Shown here: piece after piece, positions 46,830 to 55,732 of the stretch | Numbering within the stretch: the stretch's first letter is position 1 | Layout: each line of letters begins with the position of its first letter | Assembly: GCA_965194655.1 (NCBI GenBank) | Contig: OZ239148.1 | Location: forward strand, 186,001 to 250,000 | Source: Hahnella lacustris | Lineage (GTDB): Bacteria > Pseudomonadota > Gammaproteobacteria > Burkholderiales > Burkholderiaceae_A | DNA length: 64,000 nt | Direction of reading: 5' to 3' | Translations under genes and position numbers: made by a program | Notes under the pieces: generated by a model | What the model was told of the DNA's origin: nothing | Database searches by the model: none | The model's input: the letters and a program-made list of their open reading frames with translations, nothing else

Positions 46830-48687
46830 ACCGAGCACCACCGCGTCTGACGCGAGGCTCTATCGCCGCTTGCTGGGCTATGCCAAGCCCTATTGGCGCA
46901 TTGCCTTGGTCTCGGTGCTGGCCATGCTGGTCTCTGCGGCGCTGGAACCGGCGCTGCCCGCGCTCATGCAGCCGCTCATTGATGAAAGCCTCATTGCCAA
47001 AGACCCCGCCAGCCTCTGGCAGGTGCCTCTGTTGATTGCGCTCGTGTTTGTGGTGAAGGGGCTCGCAGACTACCTGGCGAATGTGGCGGCACAGACGGTG
47101 GCCCACAAGACCATGGCCGACCTGCGTCAGCGCATCTTCGAGCATGAGCTGGCCCTGCCACTGCCCCGGCACCAGCAAGAAGAGGGCGGCCGCATGCTCT
47201 CGCGCATCACCTATGACGTGACCATGGTGAGCGAGGCCGTGAGCACGGCCTGGATCATTCTGATTCGAGACAGCCTGGTCCTCGTGGGCCTCTTGGCGTT
47301 CCTCTTCTATACCGCCTGGCCGCTCACGCTCTTGGTGCTGGGGCTTGCACCGATGCTGGCGTTTGCCATTCGAAAGATCAATCAGCGCCTGCGCAAATCC
47401 AGCGAGCGGGTGCAGACCTTCATGGGCCGGCTCACGGGTCGAGTGGAGGGGGCGTTGCAGGGCCTGCAAGAGATCAAGCTCTTTGGTGCGCACCGCGCCC
47501 AGGCCCAAGGCTTTGCAGACGTGAACGCAGACCTGCGCCGTGAGCAGATTCGGGTGTCGCGGGTGCAGTCGCTGAATGTGCCGCTGGTGCAAGTGCTGGC
47601 GGCTCTCTCAGTGGCCTTGGTCATCTGGGTCGCGAGTTCGCTGAGCCAGCAGAACCTGCTCTCGCCCGGCGAGTTTGTCGCCTTTATCACGGCCATGAGC
47701 ATGGTGTTCGAACCCGTGCGCAGGCTCACCAATGTGAACGCCACCTTGCAGAAGGGGCTGGCCGCGGCTGAGGGGTTGTTTGGGTTGTTGGATGAGCGGG
47801 CCGAGGGGCTGCGCGCGATGCCTGGCCTCGCTTCACCTGGGGTGGAAGACCCCTCGTCTCCATACCCCAGTTCGACTGCGGGGTCTTCCACCCCAGGTGA
47901 GGCAAGAGCACTCTTAGAGCGCACCCCCGCGATCACCTTTGATGCCGTCTCTTACACCTACCCACTGGCCAACGCCCCTGCGCTCTCTGAGTTTTCTCTG
48001 CAGGTCGCCTCCGGCGAGACTGTGGCCCTGATTGGCCCCTCGGGCAGTGGCAAGAGCACGCTGCTCTATCTGCTCGCAGGCTTCGATACCCCCGCCTCAG
48101 GCGAGATCCGCATTCAGGGCACGTCCATCCAAAGCCTCTCGCTGAATGCGCTGCGCGCCAGGCTGGCGGTGGTGGGTCAACGCGTGGTGCTCTTTGACCA
48201 AACCGTGCGACAGAACATTGCGCTGGGCCTGCCGCATGCCATGCAGCCCGCGCACGAGTGGACCGCCGAGCAGCGAGACGCACTCGACGCCGCAGTGCAG
48301 GCCGCCCACGCACAAGACTTCATCCGCCAGCTGCCGCAGGGGCTAGAGACGCCACTGGGGGCCATGGGCGGCCGTCTCTCGGGCGGGCAGCGTCAGCGTA
48401 TTGCGATTGCCCGCGCCTTCCTGAAGAACGCCCCCATTCTGCTGCTCGATGAGGCCACCAGCGCACTGGACCAGGAGAGCGAGCAGGCGGTGCTCAAGGG
48501 CCTCGAGACCCTCATGCAAGGCCGCACCGTATTACTGATCAGTCACGCGCCCGAGCGACTCTTGAGGGTGGACCGGACGGTGGTGATGGGGGCCACGGTT
48601 TCCCAATGGCTTGCTGCGCAAACGCCAAGAGAGGGTCGCAGCAAGGAAGACATTGATCGCATGCTTCAGCGCGAGAGGGATTGGTAG
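46822..48687 (+). CDS. msbA: MsbA-type lipid A/phospholipid ABC exporter with palindromic insert
   Basis: 621-residue half-transporter: six membrane helices (about residues 20-330) then an ATPase domain with Walker A GPSGSGKSTLLYLLAGF (about residue 405), signature LSGGQRQRIAIARAF, Walker B ILLLDEATSALDQES and the H-loop SHAPERLL. GTG start. It would flip lipid A-core across the inner membrane. The linker between domains (about residues 335-361) is lengthened by an in-frame palindromic DNA element encoding SPGVEDPSSPYPSSTAGSST, described separately. The adjacent surface-polysaccharide genes support MsbA over another exporter. Confidence 0.88.
   Translation: MSRPSTTASDARLYRRLLGYAKPYWRIALVSVLAMLVSAALEPALPALMQPLIDESLIAKDPASLWQVPLLIALVFVVKGLADYLANVAAQTVAHKTMADLRQRIFEHELALPLPRHQQEEGGRMLSRITYDVTMVSEAVSTAWIILIRDSLVLVGLLAFLFYTAWPLTLLVLGLAPMLAFAIRKINQRLRKSSERVQTFMGRLTGRVEGALQGLQEIKLFGAHRAQAQGFADVNADLRREQIRVSRVQSLNVPLVQVLAALSVALVIWVASSLSQQNLLSPGEFVAFITAMSMVFEPVRRLTNVNATLQKGLAAAEGLFGLLDERAEGLRAMPGLASPGVEDPSSPYPSSTAGSSTPGEARALLERTPAITFDAVSYTYPLANAPALSEFSLQVASGETVALIGPSGSGKSTLLYLLAGFDTPASGEIRIQGTSIQSLSLNALRARLAVVGQRVVLFDQTVRQNIALGLPHAMQPAHEWTAEQRDALDAAVQAAHAQDFIRQLPQGLETPLGAMGGRLSGGQRQRIAIARAFLKNAPILLLDEATSALDQESEQAVLKGLETLMQGRTVLLISHAPERLLRVDRTVVMGATVSQWLAAQTPREGRSKEDIDRMLQRERDW
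47825..47903. repeat. Palindromic element inserted in frame within msbA
   Basis: Arms at 47833-47853 and 47880-47900 are perfect 21-bp complements; the left arm's core is CACCTGGGGTGGAAGACCCC. The 26-nt loop has its own small hairpin (CCCCAGT/ACT with GGGG). GCCTC/GAGGC at the outer edges extends the symmetry after a 5-nt bulge on the left. It encodes a Pro/Ser/Gly-rich linker. No other copy was noticed by eye in the window. Confidence 0.85.
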
Positions 48688-48699
48688 AGTTTGCTCACC

Positions 48700-48732
48700 A
48701 CACTGAGTAAATTTACTCAATACACTGAGTAA
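48700..48732. promoter_or_regulatory. Palindrome and direct repeats upstream of AAA/DUF4143 copy 2
   Basis: TGAGTAAATTTACTCA (48704-48719) is a perfect 16-bp palindrome. The 11-mer ACACTGAGTAA occurs at 48700 and again at 48722, exactly 22 bp apart, i.e. two helical turns. It lies 22-54 bp before the ATG and looks like an operator for the following gene. Confidence 0.65.
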
Positions 48733-48753
48733 TTTGTTAAACTAACGCGCATC

Positions 48754-50004
48754 ATGCCTCAATCAGTCCCTCAGCCCGAATTGAATCAGCCGGCTTATGC
48801 CCGGCCCCAGTTGGCGATATTGCTGGGTCGACTGGCCGAGCAGCCCAGGTTCATTCAGATCTTGGCTGGGCCTCGGCAGGTGGGAAAGACCACCCTCATT
48901 CAGCAGGCAGCCGCCCGCCTCGGAGATCGCCTGCTCTATGCCGCAGCCGACCTTCCCTCTGCGCCCACGCCGGAGTGGATTCAGCAGCAATGGATGCGGG
49001 TCACCCTGGCGGCTCAGGCCGAAGCAGCCCAGCCAAAGAACACACGGGCAGCGGCCTCGAGCAAGCCTTGGGTCTTGGTGCTCGATGAGGTCCAGAAGAT
49101 TCCCCGTTGGTCTGAGACCATCAAGGCCCTCTGGGACACACGCCGAAAGAACATTCATCTCGTGCTGCTGGGTTCCTCCGAGTTTCTGGTGCAGCAGGGG
49201 CTCACGGAGAGCCTCGCAGGCCGCTTCGAGCGCATACGGGTTCCGCACTGGTCTTACTCGGAAATGCGAGATGCATTTGGATGGACGGTCGACCAGTTCA
49301 TCCAGTTTGGTGGCTATCCGGGTCCGGCTCCACTCATTCAATCGCCGGAGCGCTGGCGTGGCTACCTACAAGACGCCATCATTGAGCCCATCGTCACTCG
49401 GGATGTGATGAGCCTGGCCCGAATCGACAAGCCCATTCTGCTGCGCAGACTCATGGAGCTGGGATGCATGTATTCAGGGCAGATGGTCTCGTACCAGAAG
49501 CTTCAAGGCCAACTCCAAGACGCGGGCAACACCACCACGCTCGCTCATTACCTTCAGCTTCTCACCTCGGCCTGGATGCTCACGGGCCTGCCGAAGTTTG
49601 CAGGTGATCAAGCTCGTCAGCGTGCCTCAAGCCCCAAGCTGCAGGTCTACAACACCGCCCTGCAATCCTCTCTAGGGCCCGCCTTTCATGGACACGCACT
49701 TCAACGCCATGACCCAGAACAGTGGGGCAGGCTGGTCGAGTCCGCCGTGGGAGCGCACCTGCTGAACGCGCTGCCCAACGAGGCGCGTCTTTATTATTGG
49801 CGTGACCGAAACATGGAGGTGGACTTCGTGGTGCAAACCCCTCAGCAGCTGCTGGCCATCGAGGTGAAGAGTGGGGCGCGCCTTCGCAATCCAAACGGCC
49901 TCTCTGCATTCTGTAAGGCCTATCCCCGGGCCACTCCCGTGGTGGTGGGCACGGGAGGGGTTCCGCTCAATGAGTTCCTGGCCATCACCAAGCCTTTCGG
50001 CTAA
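48754..50004 (+). CDS. AAA-family ATPase with DUF4143 domain (copy 2)
   Basis: 416 residues, same architecture as the gene at 35223 but only distantly similar. Walker A is LAGPRQVGKTTLIQQAA and Walker B is VLVLDEVQKIPRW, with LLGSSEFLV after it. The C-terminal domain has YYWRDRNMEVDFVVQTPQQLLAIEVKSG. A 40-residue insertion rich in Ala/Gln precedes Walker B. It has its own AT-rich upstream palindrome, and its 3' end overlaps the WcaJ-like gene by 20 bp. Role unknown; some relatives behave as addiction or accessory genes. Confidence 0.85.
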   Translation: MPQSVPQPELNQPAYARPQLAILLGRLAEQPRFIQILAGPRQVGKTTLIQQAAARLGDRLLYAAADLPSAPTPEWIQQQWMRVTLAAQAEAAQPKNTRAAASSKPWVLVLDEVQKIPRWSETIKALWDTRRKNIHLVLLGSSEFLVQQGLTESLAGRFERIRVPHWSYSEMRDAFGWTVDQFIQFGGYPGPAPLIQSPERWRGYLQDAIIEPIVTRDVMSLARIDKPILLRRLMELGCMYSGQMVSYQKLQGQLQDAGNTTTLAHYLQLLTSAWMLTGLPKFAGDQARQRASSPKLQVYNTALQSSLGPAFHGHALQRHDPEQWGRLVESAVGAHLLNALPNEARLYYWRDRNMEVDFVVQTPQQLLAIEVKSGARLRNPNGLSAFCKAYPRATPVVVGTGGVPLNEFLAITKPFG

Positions 50005-51406
50005 AAAACATCTTCAGAATCGTCGTCAGAATGATGCGCAGGTCAAACCACAGCGACCAGTGCTCGATGTAGTAGAGGTCGTGCTTCACCCTGCGGCTCA
50101 TCTCTTCAATGGTCTGAGTCTCTCCACGCAGGTCGTTCACCTGTGCCCAGCCCGTGATGCCGGGCTTCACACGGTGTCTGCGCAGATAGCCCTCAATGTG
50201 CTCACTGAAGTACTCGTTGTGCTCAATGGCGTGCGGCCGGGGCCCCACCAGGCTCATGCGTCCCTGCAGCACATTCACCAGCTGTGGCAGTTCATCCAGT
50301 GAGGACCTTCGTAAAAACCGTCCAATTCGCGTGAAGCGTTCGTCGTGCTTGCGAGCCTGTGTGAGCTGACCTTCGGGCTCTCGGTGAACCTGCATGGTCC
50401 TGAACTTGTAGATGGTGAAGGGCTTGCCATCAAAGCCATTGCGCTTTTGCTTAAACAGCACCGGCCCGCGTGACTCCAGCTTCACCACCAATGCAATCAG
50501 CGCAATCACCGGCAGGGCAATCAGCAGAAACACAAACCCCAGCACGCGGTCCTCGGTGTTCTTCACCCAACGGTTCACGCCCTGCATGCGATCCACATTC
50601 AGATCCAGAATGGGAAAGCCCAGCAGCTCGCTGGCTGAGTGGTTCAAGAGCGTCATGCCGTAGATGTCTGGGAAGAGCCGCACCGACACTCGTCGTTCAT
50701 CAGCCAGGTCGAGGGTGCTGGCCAGTCTCTCGAGGGCCGAGAGCGGCAGCGCAATCCAGAGCTCATCGGGGTTGTGTTCCACCAAGACCTCTTCGATGTT
50801 GTGTCTGCCGCCCAGCAAGGGCACGCCGGCCACCTCATCTTCAAAAATAACGCCATCATCCAGAAAGCCAATGACCTGAAAGCCACTCTCGGGACTGGCC
50901 ACGGTCTGGCTTCGAATCGAGAGGCCCAGTGGCCCGGCACCGTAAATGATCACGCGCTTGGGATTGCCACCCAGGCGGCGCAAGTGGCGCATGCTCAGGT
51001 GAAGTGCGGCTCGCTGCCCACCCACCACCACAAGCTGCAGTCCCAGCCAGAGCATCAACAGGCCCAGGTCAATCAAGGGCTGCAGGCCCACTCCAAACCA
51101 GGCAGACACCGTGAGCACACTGGCCACGGCCCAGGCCAGCATGAGTCGCGCAAACTGATCGGAATAGGGGCGACCGCGCCAGCTTCGGTAGAGCTCGCCT
51201 TGCTGGAAGGTAAAGAGCGAGAGCAGCAGGTGAATGAGCACCAGCAACACCCAATCACGTGCAGCCTCGCCGTGGAGGTCGGCTTGCGAGAGCGCCAGAG
51301 CCAGTAGCGCGCTCACCACGCCGCCGAAGAGGTCTAGCCATCGGGTGGCCAGCTCAATGAGCCCCGCGTATTCACGGCTAAAAAATCGGCTAACGGTCTG
51401 GGCCAC
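49985..51406 (-). CDS. Undecaprenyl-phosphate sugar phosphotransferase (WcaJ type)
   Basis: 473 residues. It starts polysaccharide assembly by moving a sugar-1-phosphate, often glucose-1-P, onto undecaprenyl phosphate. Four N-terminal helices and a Rossmann-like CoA-binding-type domain (RVIIYGAGPLGLSIR) are followed by the catalytic bacterial sugar transferase domain: KRNGFDGKPFTIYKFRTM, FLRRSSLDELPQLVNVLQGRMSLVGPRP and KPGITGWAQVNDLRG. GTG start. Second gene of a minus-strand pair with the GT4 gene upstream. Confidence 0.92.
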   Translation of the reverse strand: MAQTVSRFFSREYAGLIELATRWLDLFGGVVSALLALALSQADLHGEAARDWVLLVLIHLLLSLFTFQQGELYRSWRGRPYSDQFARLMLAWAVASVLTVSAWFGVGLQPLIDLGLLMLWLGLQLVVVGGQRAALHLSMRHLRRLGGNPKRVIIYGAGPLGLSIRSQTVASPESGFQVIGFLDDGVIFEDEVAGVPLLGGRHNIEEVLVEHNPDELWIALPLSALERLASTLDLADERRVSVRLFPDIYGMTLLNHSASELLGFPILDLNVDRMQGVNRWVKNTEDRVLGFVFLLIALPVIALIALVVKLESRGPVLFKQKRNGFDGKPFTIYKFRTMQVHREPEGQLTQARKHDERFTRIGRFLRRSSLDELPQLVNVLQGRMSLVGPRPHAIEHNEYFSEHIEGYLRRHRVKPGITGWAQVNDLRGETQTIEEMSRRVKHDLYYIEHWSLWFDLRIILTTILKMFFSRKAW

Positions 51407-51420
51407 GCCCGCTCTCTTGG

Positions 51421-52548
51421 TTAGGACAACAAGGCCTTTACAGCAGACTGAAGGGCCGAATCAAAGACCTCCGGAGAAAAGCGTTGGGCCTGATCTCGAC
51501 AGTCATCTGGTGAAAAGCAATAACGTTCAAAGTCGATGATTGTATTCGCCAAGGCCTCAGGATCGCGGGTTTCAAAGAACATGCCGGTGGGTCTGGGGTC
51601 ATCGAGGCCTCGAACCGTCTCGCGGGCCCCCCCTCGCCCGTACGCCAGCACGGGGGTTCCGCAGCCCTGTGCCTCCACCACCGAAATGCCAAAGTCCTCG
51701 CGCGAGGCCTGCAAAAACGCCTTGCACTCGCTCATGAGGCTTCGCACCTCTTCATCATGCACCCACCCGAGAAACTCCACATTCGGCGGCGCCATGCGAC
51801 GAAGGGCCGCCATCTCGGGGCCATCGCCTGCGACCCAGAGCCTTCGGTCGGGAAGATAAGCAAACGCCTTGACCAATAGGTCTACACGTTTGTAGCCCAC
51901 CAGGCGGCAGACCGAGAGATAGGGGGCGCGAGGGTCGCGCGCCCGCGGGGGATCGAAGGCCGCCCCTGGGAGAACGACAGGGGGGTAGATCACAGACGCA
52001 TCTCGCGACCAGCAGCGCGCGATACGCTCTCGGATGAACTGGCTATTCGCCAGAAGCGCCTGAGGTCGCTGAGCGGCTGCGATGTCCCAGGTGCGTAGCT
52101 TGGCGAGCTGTTGCTCGGCCAACTGGCGAAGGCCCATGGGAAGGCGGGTGCGCGAGAGGTACTCCTCCTTCATATCCCAGGCCCATCTCATGGGGCTGTG
52201 AATGTAGGCCAGGTGCTGTGCCCCGTGTGATGCATCGGCCAGCGCTCCATGCGCGAAGGCCCAGGAGCTCGAGAGCACCAGGTCATAGCCCCGAAGGTCG
52301 AGTCCCTCGACCGCTTTGGGCATGAGAGGGGCAAGCCCGCGGTAGAGCCTCCGAATGCCAGGTAGGCCTTGAAGCCAGCTCGTTTGCAGTTTGTGTTTCT
52401 GGGCCAGATCTCGGGGCAGCGCGGAGAGGTCGCCAAACAGGGTGAAGAGGTCTGCCTGTGGAAAGGCCCGACAGATGCGGTCAAGCACACGCTCGGCTCC
52501 CCCCGCAGCGGTCAGCCAATCGTGGACAATAGCGACTCTTATGCTCAT
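51421..52548 (-). CDS. GT4-family glycosyltransferase (minus strand)
   Basis: 375 residues. MSIRVAIVHDWLTAAGGAERVLDRI is the donor-independent N-domain start. The C-domain has LSVCRLVGYKRVDLLVKAFAYLP and the nucleotide-sugar E-x7-E motif in CKAFLQASREDFGISVVEAQGCGTPVLAYG. A cytoplasmic retaining transferase, probably mannosyl-type by resemblance to WbaZ-like enzymes, which is inference. Its start overlaps that of the divergent GT4 gene by 8 bp. Confidence 0.9.
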   Translation of the reverse strand: MSIRVAIVHDWLTAAGGAERVLDRICRAFPQADLFTLFGDLSALPRDLAQKHKLQTSWLQGLPGIRRLYRGLAPLMPKAVEGLDLRGYDLVLSSSWAFAHGALADASHGAQHLAYIHSPMRWAWDMKEEYLSRTRLPMGLRQLAEQQLAKLRTWDIAAAQRPQALLANSQFIRERIARCWSRDASVIYPPVVLPGAAFDPPRARDPRAPYLSVCRLVGYKRVDLLVKAFAYLPDRRLWVAGDGPEMAALRRMAPPNVEFLGWVHDEEVRSLMSECKAFLQASREDFGISVVEAQGCGTPVLAYGRGGARETVRGLDDPRPTGMFFETRDPEALANTIIDFERYCFSPDDCRDQAQRFSPEVFDSALQSAVKALLS

Positions 52549-53770
52549 CTGGAACGGCCTTCCTTTTCTAAAACCGCTGACCGGGGTTGGCCATTACACC
52601 GCCCATTGTCTGCGTGCGCTGGCAGACCAGCATCCTGAGCGAGTGACGCGGATGCGCGTGCACATGGGCCAAGCTTCGGTTGCTTTGGCGAGCCTTCTGC
52701 CCAAGGACGCCTCACAGGAGGGCCTTGCGTTGCAGGGCCCTGACGGTCAGGGTCGCTCGGGCGAGGTTGTCTCCAGGGGTGGGCTCAGTCAGCGCATGAA
52801 AATGGCCCTCTGGAACCGGGTGCTGCGCAAGCTGCCCATCGTGGCACCTGCCTTGCGCGACAGCCAGAAGTGGGCCTTTCGGGAGAGTGCCCGCAGCTGC
52901 GGCGCTGGTCTTTACCATGAGCCCAATTTTATCGCCATGCCCTTCGAGGGGCCGATTGTGGTGACCGTGCACGACCTCTCGGTCTTGCGTCACCCCGAAA
53001 CCCACCCAGCCGAGCGTGTGCGCTACATGAGCGACAACATGGGCGAGTCTCTCCATCGGGCCGACCGAATCGTCACCGTCTCCGAGTTCGTGCGAAGGGA
53101 GGTTTTAGAGGTATTCGGGAGTGTGATGGCGCCCAAAACCGTGGCCATTCACAACGGGGTGACCGAACACTTCCGGCCCCGTCCCGAGGCTGCACTCGAG
53201 CCAGTGCTGCGTCGATACGATCTGGCCTATGGCCAGTACCTCTTGGCCCTGGGAACCCTTGAGCCGCGAAAGAATCTGGTGCGCCTGCTCAAGGCCTATC
53301 GCCTGGCGGGGCCACTGCCTCCGCTGGTCCTGGTGGGGGATTCCGGCTGGGAGGGCCAAGCCCTGCGGGATGCCCTTCATGCCTATCGCGACCTGCCCAT
53401 CCGGGTGTTGGGGTATCTCCCTCAGGAAGACCTGCCCCTCGTGGTGGCGGGCGCACGCGTGATGGCCTATCCCAGTGTCTATGAAGGCTTTGGTCTTCCC
53501 CTCGTGGAGGCCATGGCCAGTGGAGTCCCCGTGCTGAGCTCAAAAGCCTCCGCCCTCACCGAGGTGCTGGACGGAGCCGGCCTTCAGGCGGAGGCCCAAG
53601 ACATTGATGCCATGGCAGTGGCCCTTCGCCAGCTGCACGAAGACGAGGCCTTGCGGCGCGACTTGGTGGCCAGGGGCCTCGTTCGTGCGCGGGCGTTTTC
53701 ATGGCAGAAGACTGGCGCGCAGCTCTCAGCCCTGTACTCTCATCTCTCCCCGAAGCATTGGCCGGCATGA
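52541..53770 (+). CDS. GT4-family glycosyltransferase, first gene of the ABC-export operon
   Basis: 409 residues. MLIWNGLPFLKPLTGVGHYTAHCL is the typical N-terminus with the GxG acceptor loop. LALGTLEPRKNLVRLLKAYRL and AYPSVYEGFGLPLVEAMASGVPVLSS carry the donor-binding motifs. The ATG at 52541 lies inside the first codons of the divergent gene, so its promoter lies within that gene. Its TGA overlaps the Wzm start (ATGA). Confidence 0.9.
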   Translation: MLIWNGLPFLKPLTGVGHYTAHCLRALADQHPERVTRMRVHMGQASVALASLLPKDASQEGLALQGPDGQGRSGEVVSRGGLSQRMKMALWNRVLRKLPIVAPALRDSQKWAFRESARSCGAGLYHEPNFIAMPFEGPIVVTVHDLSVLRHPETHPAERVRYMSDNMGESLHRADRIVTVSEFVRREVLEVFGSVMAPKTVAIHNGVTEHFRPRPEAALEPVLRRYDLAYGQYLLALGTLEPRKNLVRLLKAYRLAGPLPPLVLVGDSGWEGQALRDALHAYRDLPIRVLGYLPQEDLPLVVAGARVMAYPSVYEGFGLPLVEAMASGVPVLSSKASALTEVLDGAGLQAEAQDIDAMAVALRQLHEDEALRRDLVARGLVRARAFSWQKTGAQLSALYSHLSPKHWPA

Positions 53771-54531
53771 TCTCCCGCATTTGGTACTTCGCGCGCAAGG
53801 ACCTGATTGATCGCTATCAGGGCGACGTGCTGGGCGTGGCCTGGCTCCTGCTCCAACCCCTGGTCACCATCCTGCTCTTTGCCGTGGTCTTCACCCAGCT
53901 CATGCGTGCCCGACTGCCTGGTCTAGACCCCAGCTTTGGCTACACGCTCTACCTCATCTCCGGCATTCTGGTCTGGAATGGCTTTTCCTCCTGCCTCTCG
54001 CGGCTCTCAGGCTGGTATCGGGACCAGGCAGGCCTCTACCGCAAGATTGCCCTGGGGCTTTACGCGCCGGCCCTCTCGGTGGTGCTCTCGGAGTTTGTGG
54101 TGCTGATGGTCTCGCTGAGCCTCTTTGCGCTGTTTGCCTGGGCGATTGGTCACCCGCTACAGCCTGCTTTTCTGGCGGCACCCGTGTTGGGCCTTGCGTT
54201 GATGGGTCTGGCCTATGGCCTGGGATTGATGCTGGGCCTTCTTGAAATCTTCCTGCCCGACCTTCGAAGAGCCGTACCGCTGCTGCTGCAGCTCGCCTTT
54301 TGGCTCACCCCCATTGTCTATACGCGCGACATCCTTCCTGCGTCCCTGCAGCCATTGCTGGACTGGTCGCCCCCGGCCATGCTCATTGGGGCTGTTCAGC
54401 AGGCGGTGCTCTACGGCACTTGGCCCAGCGCGAGTGTCTGGGGCCTCTGGCTCTTGCTGGCGACTCTGTTGGGGGCGGGCCTGCTCCTGCTGGGGCGCCG
54501 TCTCAGAAAGGCGCTGCGCGATGCCCTCTAG
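53767..54531 (+). CDS. wzm: O-antigen/polysaccharide ABC exporter permease (Wzm type)
   Basis: 254 residues, ABC-2 membrane family with six helices. MISRIWYFARKDLIDRYQGDVLGVAWLLLQPLV at the N-terminus and LQLAFWLTPIVYTRDILP near the C-terminus are typical. It forms the inner-membrane channel for finished undecaprenyl-linked glycans. ATG at 53767, not the longer frame at 53701, because of the ATGA overlap and family alignment. It overlaps wzt by 11 bp. Confidence 0.9.
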   Translation: MISRIWYFARKDLIDRYQGDVLGVAWLLLQPLVTILLFAVVFTQLMRARLPGLDPSFGYTLYLISGILVWNGFSSCLSRLSGWYRDQAGLYRKIALGLYAPALSVVLSEFVVLMVSLSLFALFAWAIGHPLQPAFLAAPVLGLALMGLAYGLGLMLGLLEIFLPDLRRAVPLLLQLAFWLTPIVYTRDILPASLQPLLDWSPPAMLIGAVQQAVLYGTWPSASVWGLWLLLATLLGAGLLLLGRRLRKALRDAL

Positions 54532-55732
54532 CCAGGCTCCGGTGCTCACCGTTCAGGGGCTCTCGAAGTCCTTTGCACTCTATGCTCGACCGGCTGATCG
54601 ACTGCGTGAGGCGCTCACCGGCAGGAGCCGCCATGCCACTCACCACGCCATCTCAGGACTGAGTCTCTCGCTGATGCCCGGCGAGGCGGTGGGGCTCATT
54701 GGCCCTAATGGCGCGGGAAAAAGCACGCTGCTCAAGCTCATCTCAGGCGTGCTCGAGCCTGATGCAGGCCGTATCGAGGCCAGCGGCCGAATCACCGGGT
54801 TACTCGAGCTGGGCACGGGCTTCGATCCCGAGCTCAGTGGGCGCGACAACATCCGCCTGAACGCTCGCCTTCTGGGCCTCACCGAGGTCGAGATCCGAGC
54901 GATGGAGGACGAGGTGATTGCTTTTGCCGAGCTGGGCGAGAGCATCGATCGGCCTGTTCGCACCTACAGCTCGGGCATGGCCATGCGGTTGGGGTTTTCG
55001 ACAGCCTTTCATGTGCGTCCTGCGGCCTTCATTGTGGACGAGGCGCTCTCGGTGGGAGATGCGCGCTTTCAGCACAAGTGCATCAGGAAGATTCAAGACT
55101 ATCTCGAACAGGGTGGCGCCTTGCTCTTTGTCTCTCACGACCTCAACGCAGTGCGCAGGCTCTGCAGTCGGGTCTTGGTGTTGAATGCGGGGCAGGTGGC
55201 GTTTGAGGGCCCTGCTCGCGAGGCCGTGCAGGCCTATTACGAGCTGCTGGCCTTAAAGCCCGATGAGCAGCCCACGGAGGCACTCGGCCAGCGGCCAGAG
55301 GGCTATGGCACCCGTGAGGCCAGCATTGCGGCTCTGCACTGGCGAGCCCCACTGCCGGTGCGACAGGCCCAGAGTGGCGAGACGCTTGAGCTAGAGGTGG
55401 TGGTGGAGAGCCAGATCACCCTGCAGGACGCGAGTGTGGGCGTACTCATTCGAGACCGCATGGGGCAGGATGTCTTTGGCGTGAACACGGCCATGCTGGG
55501 CCAGCCCCTGCGCCTAGAGGCCGGTCAGACCCAGTCGATTTGGTTCCAGATTGGGCTTGCGCTCGCGCCGGGCGCCTACAGCATCACAGTGGCCATTCAT
55601 ACCGATGAAACCCACCACGACCACTGTCTTCACTGGTGGGACGAGGCCTTGAGCTTCGAGGTGGTGGGCTTTGCGGGGCCGCGGTTTTCTGGCCTGGTGG
55701 GCCTGTCACACTCTGTCAGACTAGCGCCATGA
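54521..55732 (+). CDS. wzt: O-antigen ABC exporter ATPase with glycan-binding C-terminal domain (Wzt type)
   Basis: 403 residues. The ATPase domain has Walker A GPNGAGKST (residues 61-69), the long Wzt-specific ELGTGFDPELSGRDNIRLNARLLG stretch, signature YSSGMAMRLGF and Walker B AAFIVDEALSVGD. Residues about 270-403 form an extra beta-rich domain (SVGVLIRDRMGQDVFGVNT, ending HHDHCLHWWDEALSFEV), matching the Wzt C-terminal domain. That domain recognises capped glycan ends in O8/O9a-type systems. Coupled to the methyltransferase gene by ATGA. Confidence 0.93.
   Translation: MPSSQAPVLTVQGLSKSFALYARPADRLREALTGRSRHATHHAISGLSLSLMPGEAVGLIGPNGAGKSTLLKLISGVLEPDAGRIEASGRITGLLELGTGFDPELSGRDNIRLNARLLGLTEVEIRAMEDEVIAFAELGESIDRPVRTYSSGMAMRLGFSTAFHVRPAAFIVDEALSVGDARFQHKCIRKIQDYLEQGGALLFVSHDLNAVRRLCSRVLVLNAGQVAFEGPAREAVQAYYELLALKPDEQPTEALGQRPEGYGTREASIAALHWRAPLPVRQAQSGETLELEVVVESQITLQDASVGVLIRDRMGQDVFGVNTAMLGQPLRLEAGQTQSIWFQIGLALAPGAYSITVAIHTDETHHDHCLHWWDEALSFEVVGFAGPRFSGLVGLSHSVRLAP

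Noticed and set aside
35223..50004. Prophage or integrative element between the two AAA/DUF4143 genes
   Set aside because: No integrase, phage structural or conjugation genes, and the interval contains dnaE and msbA.
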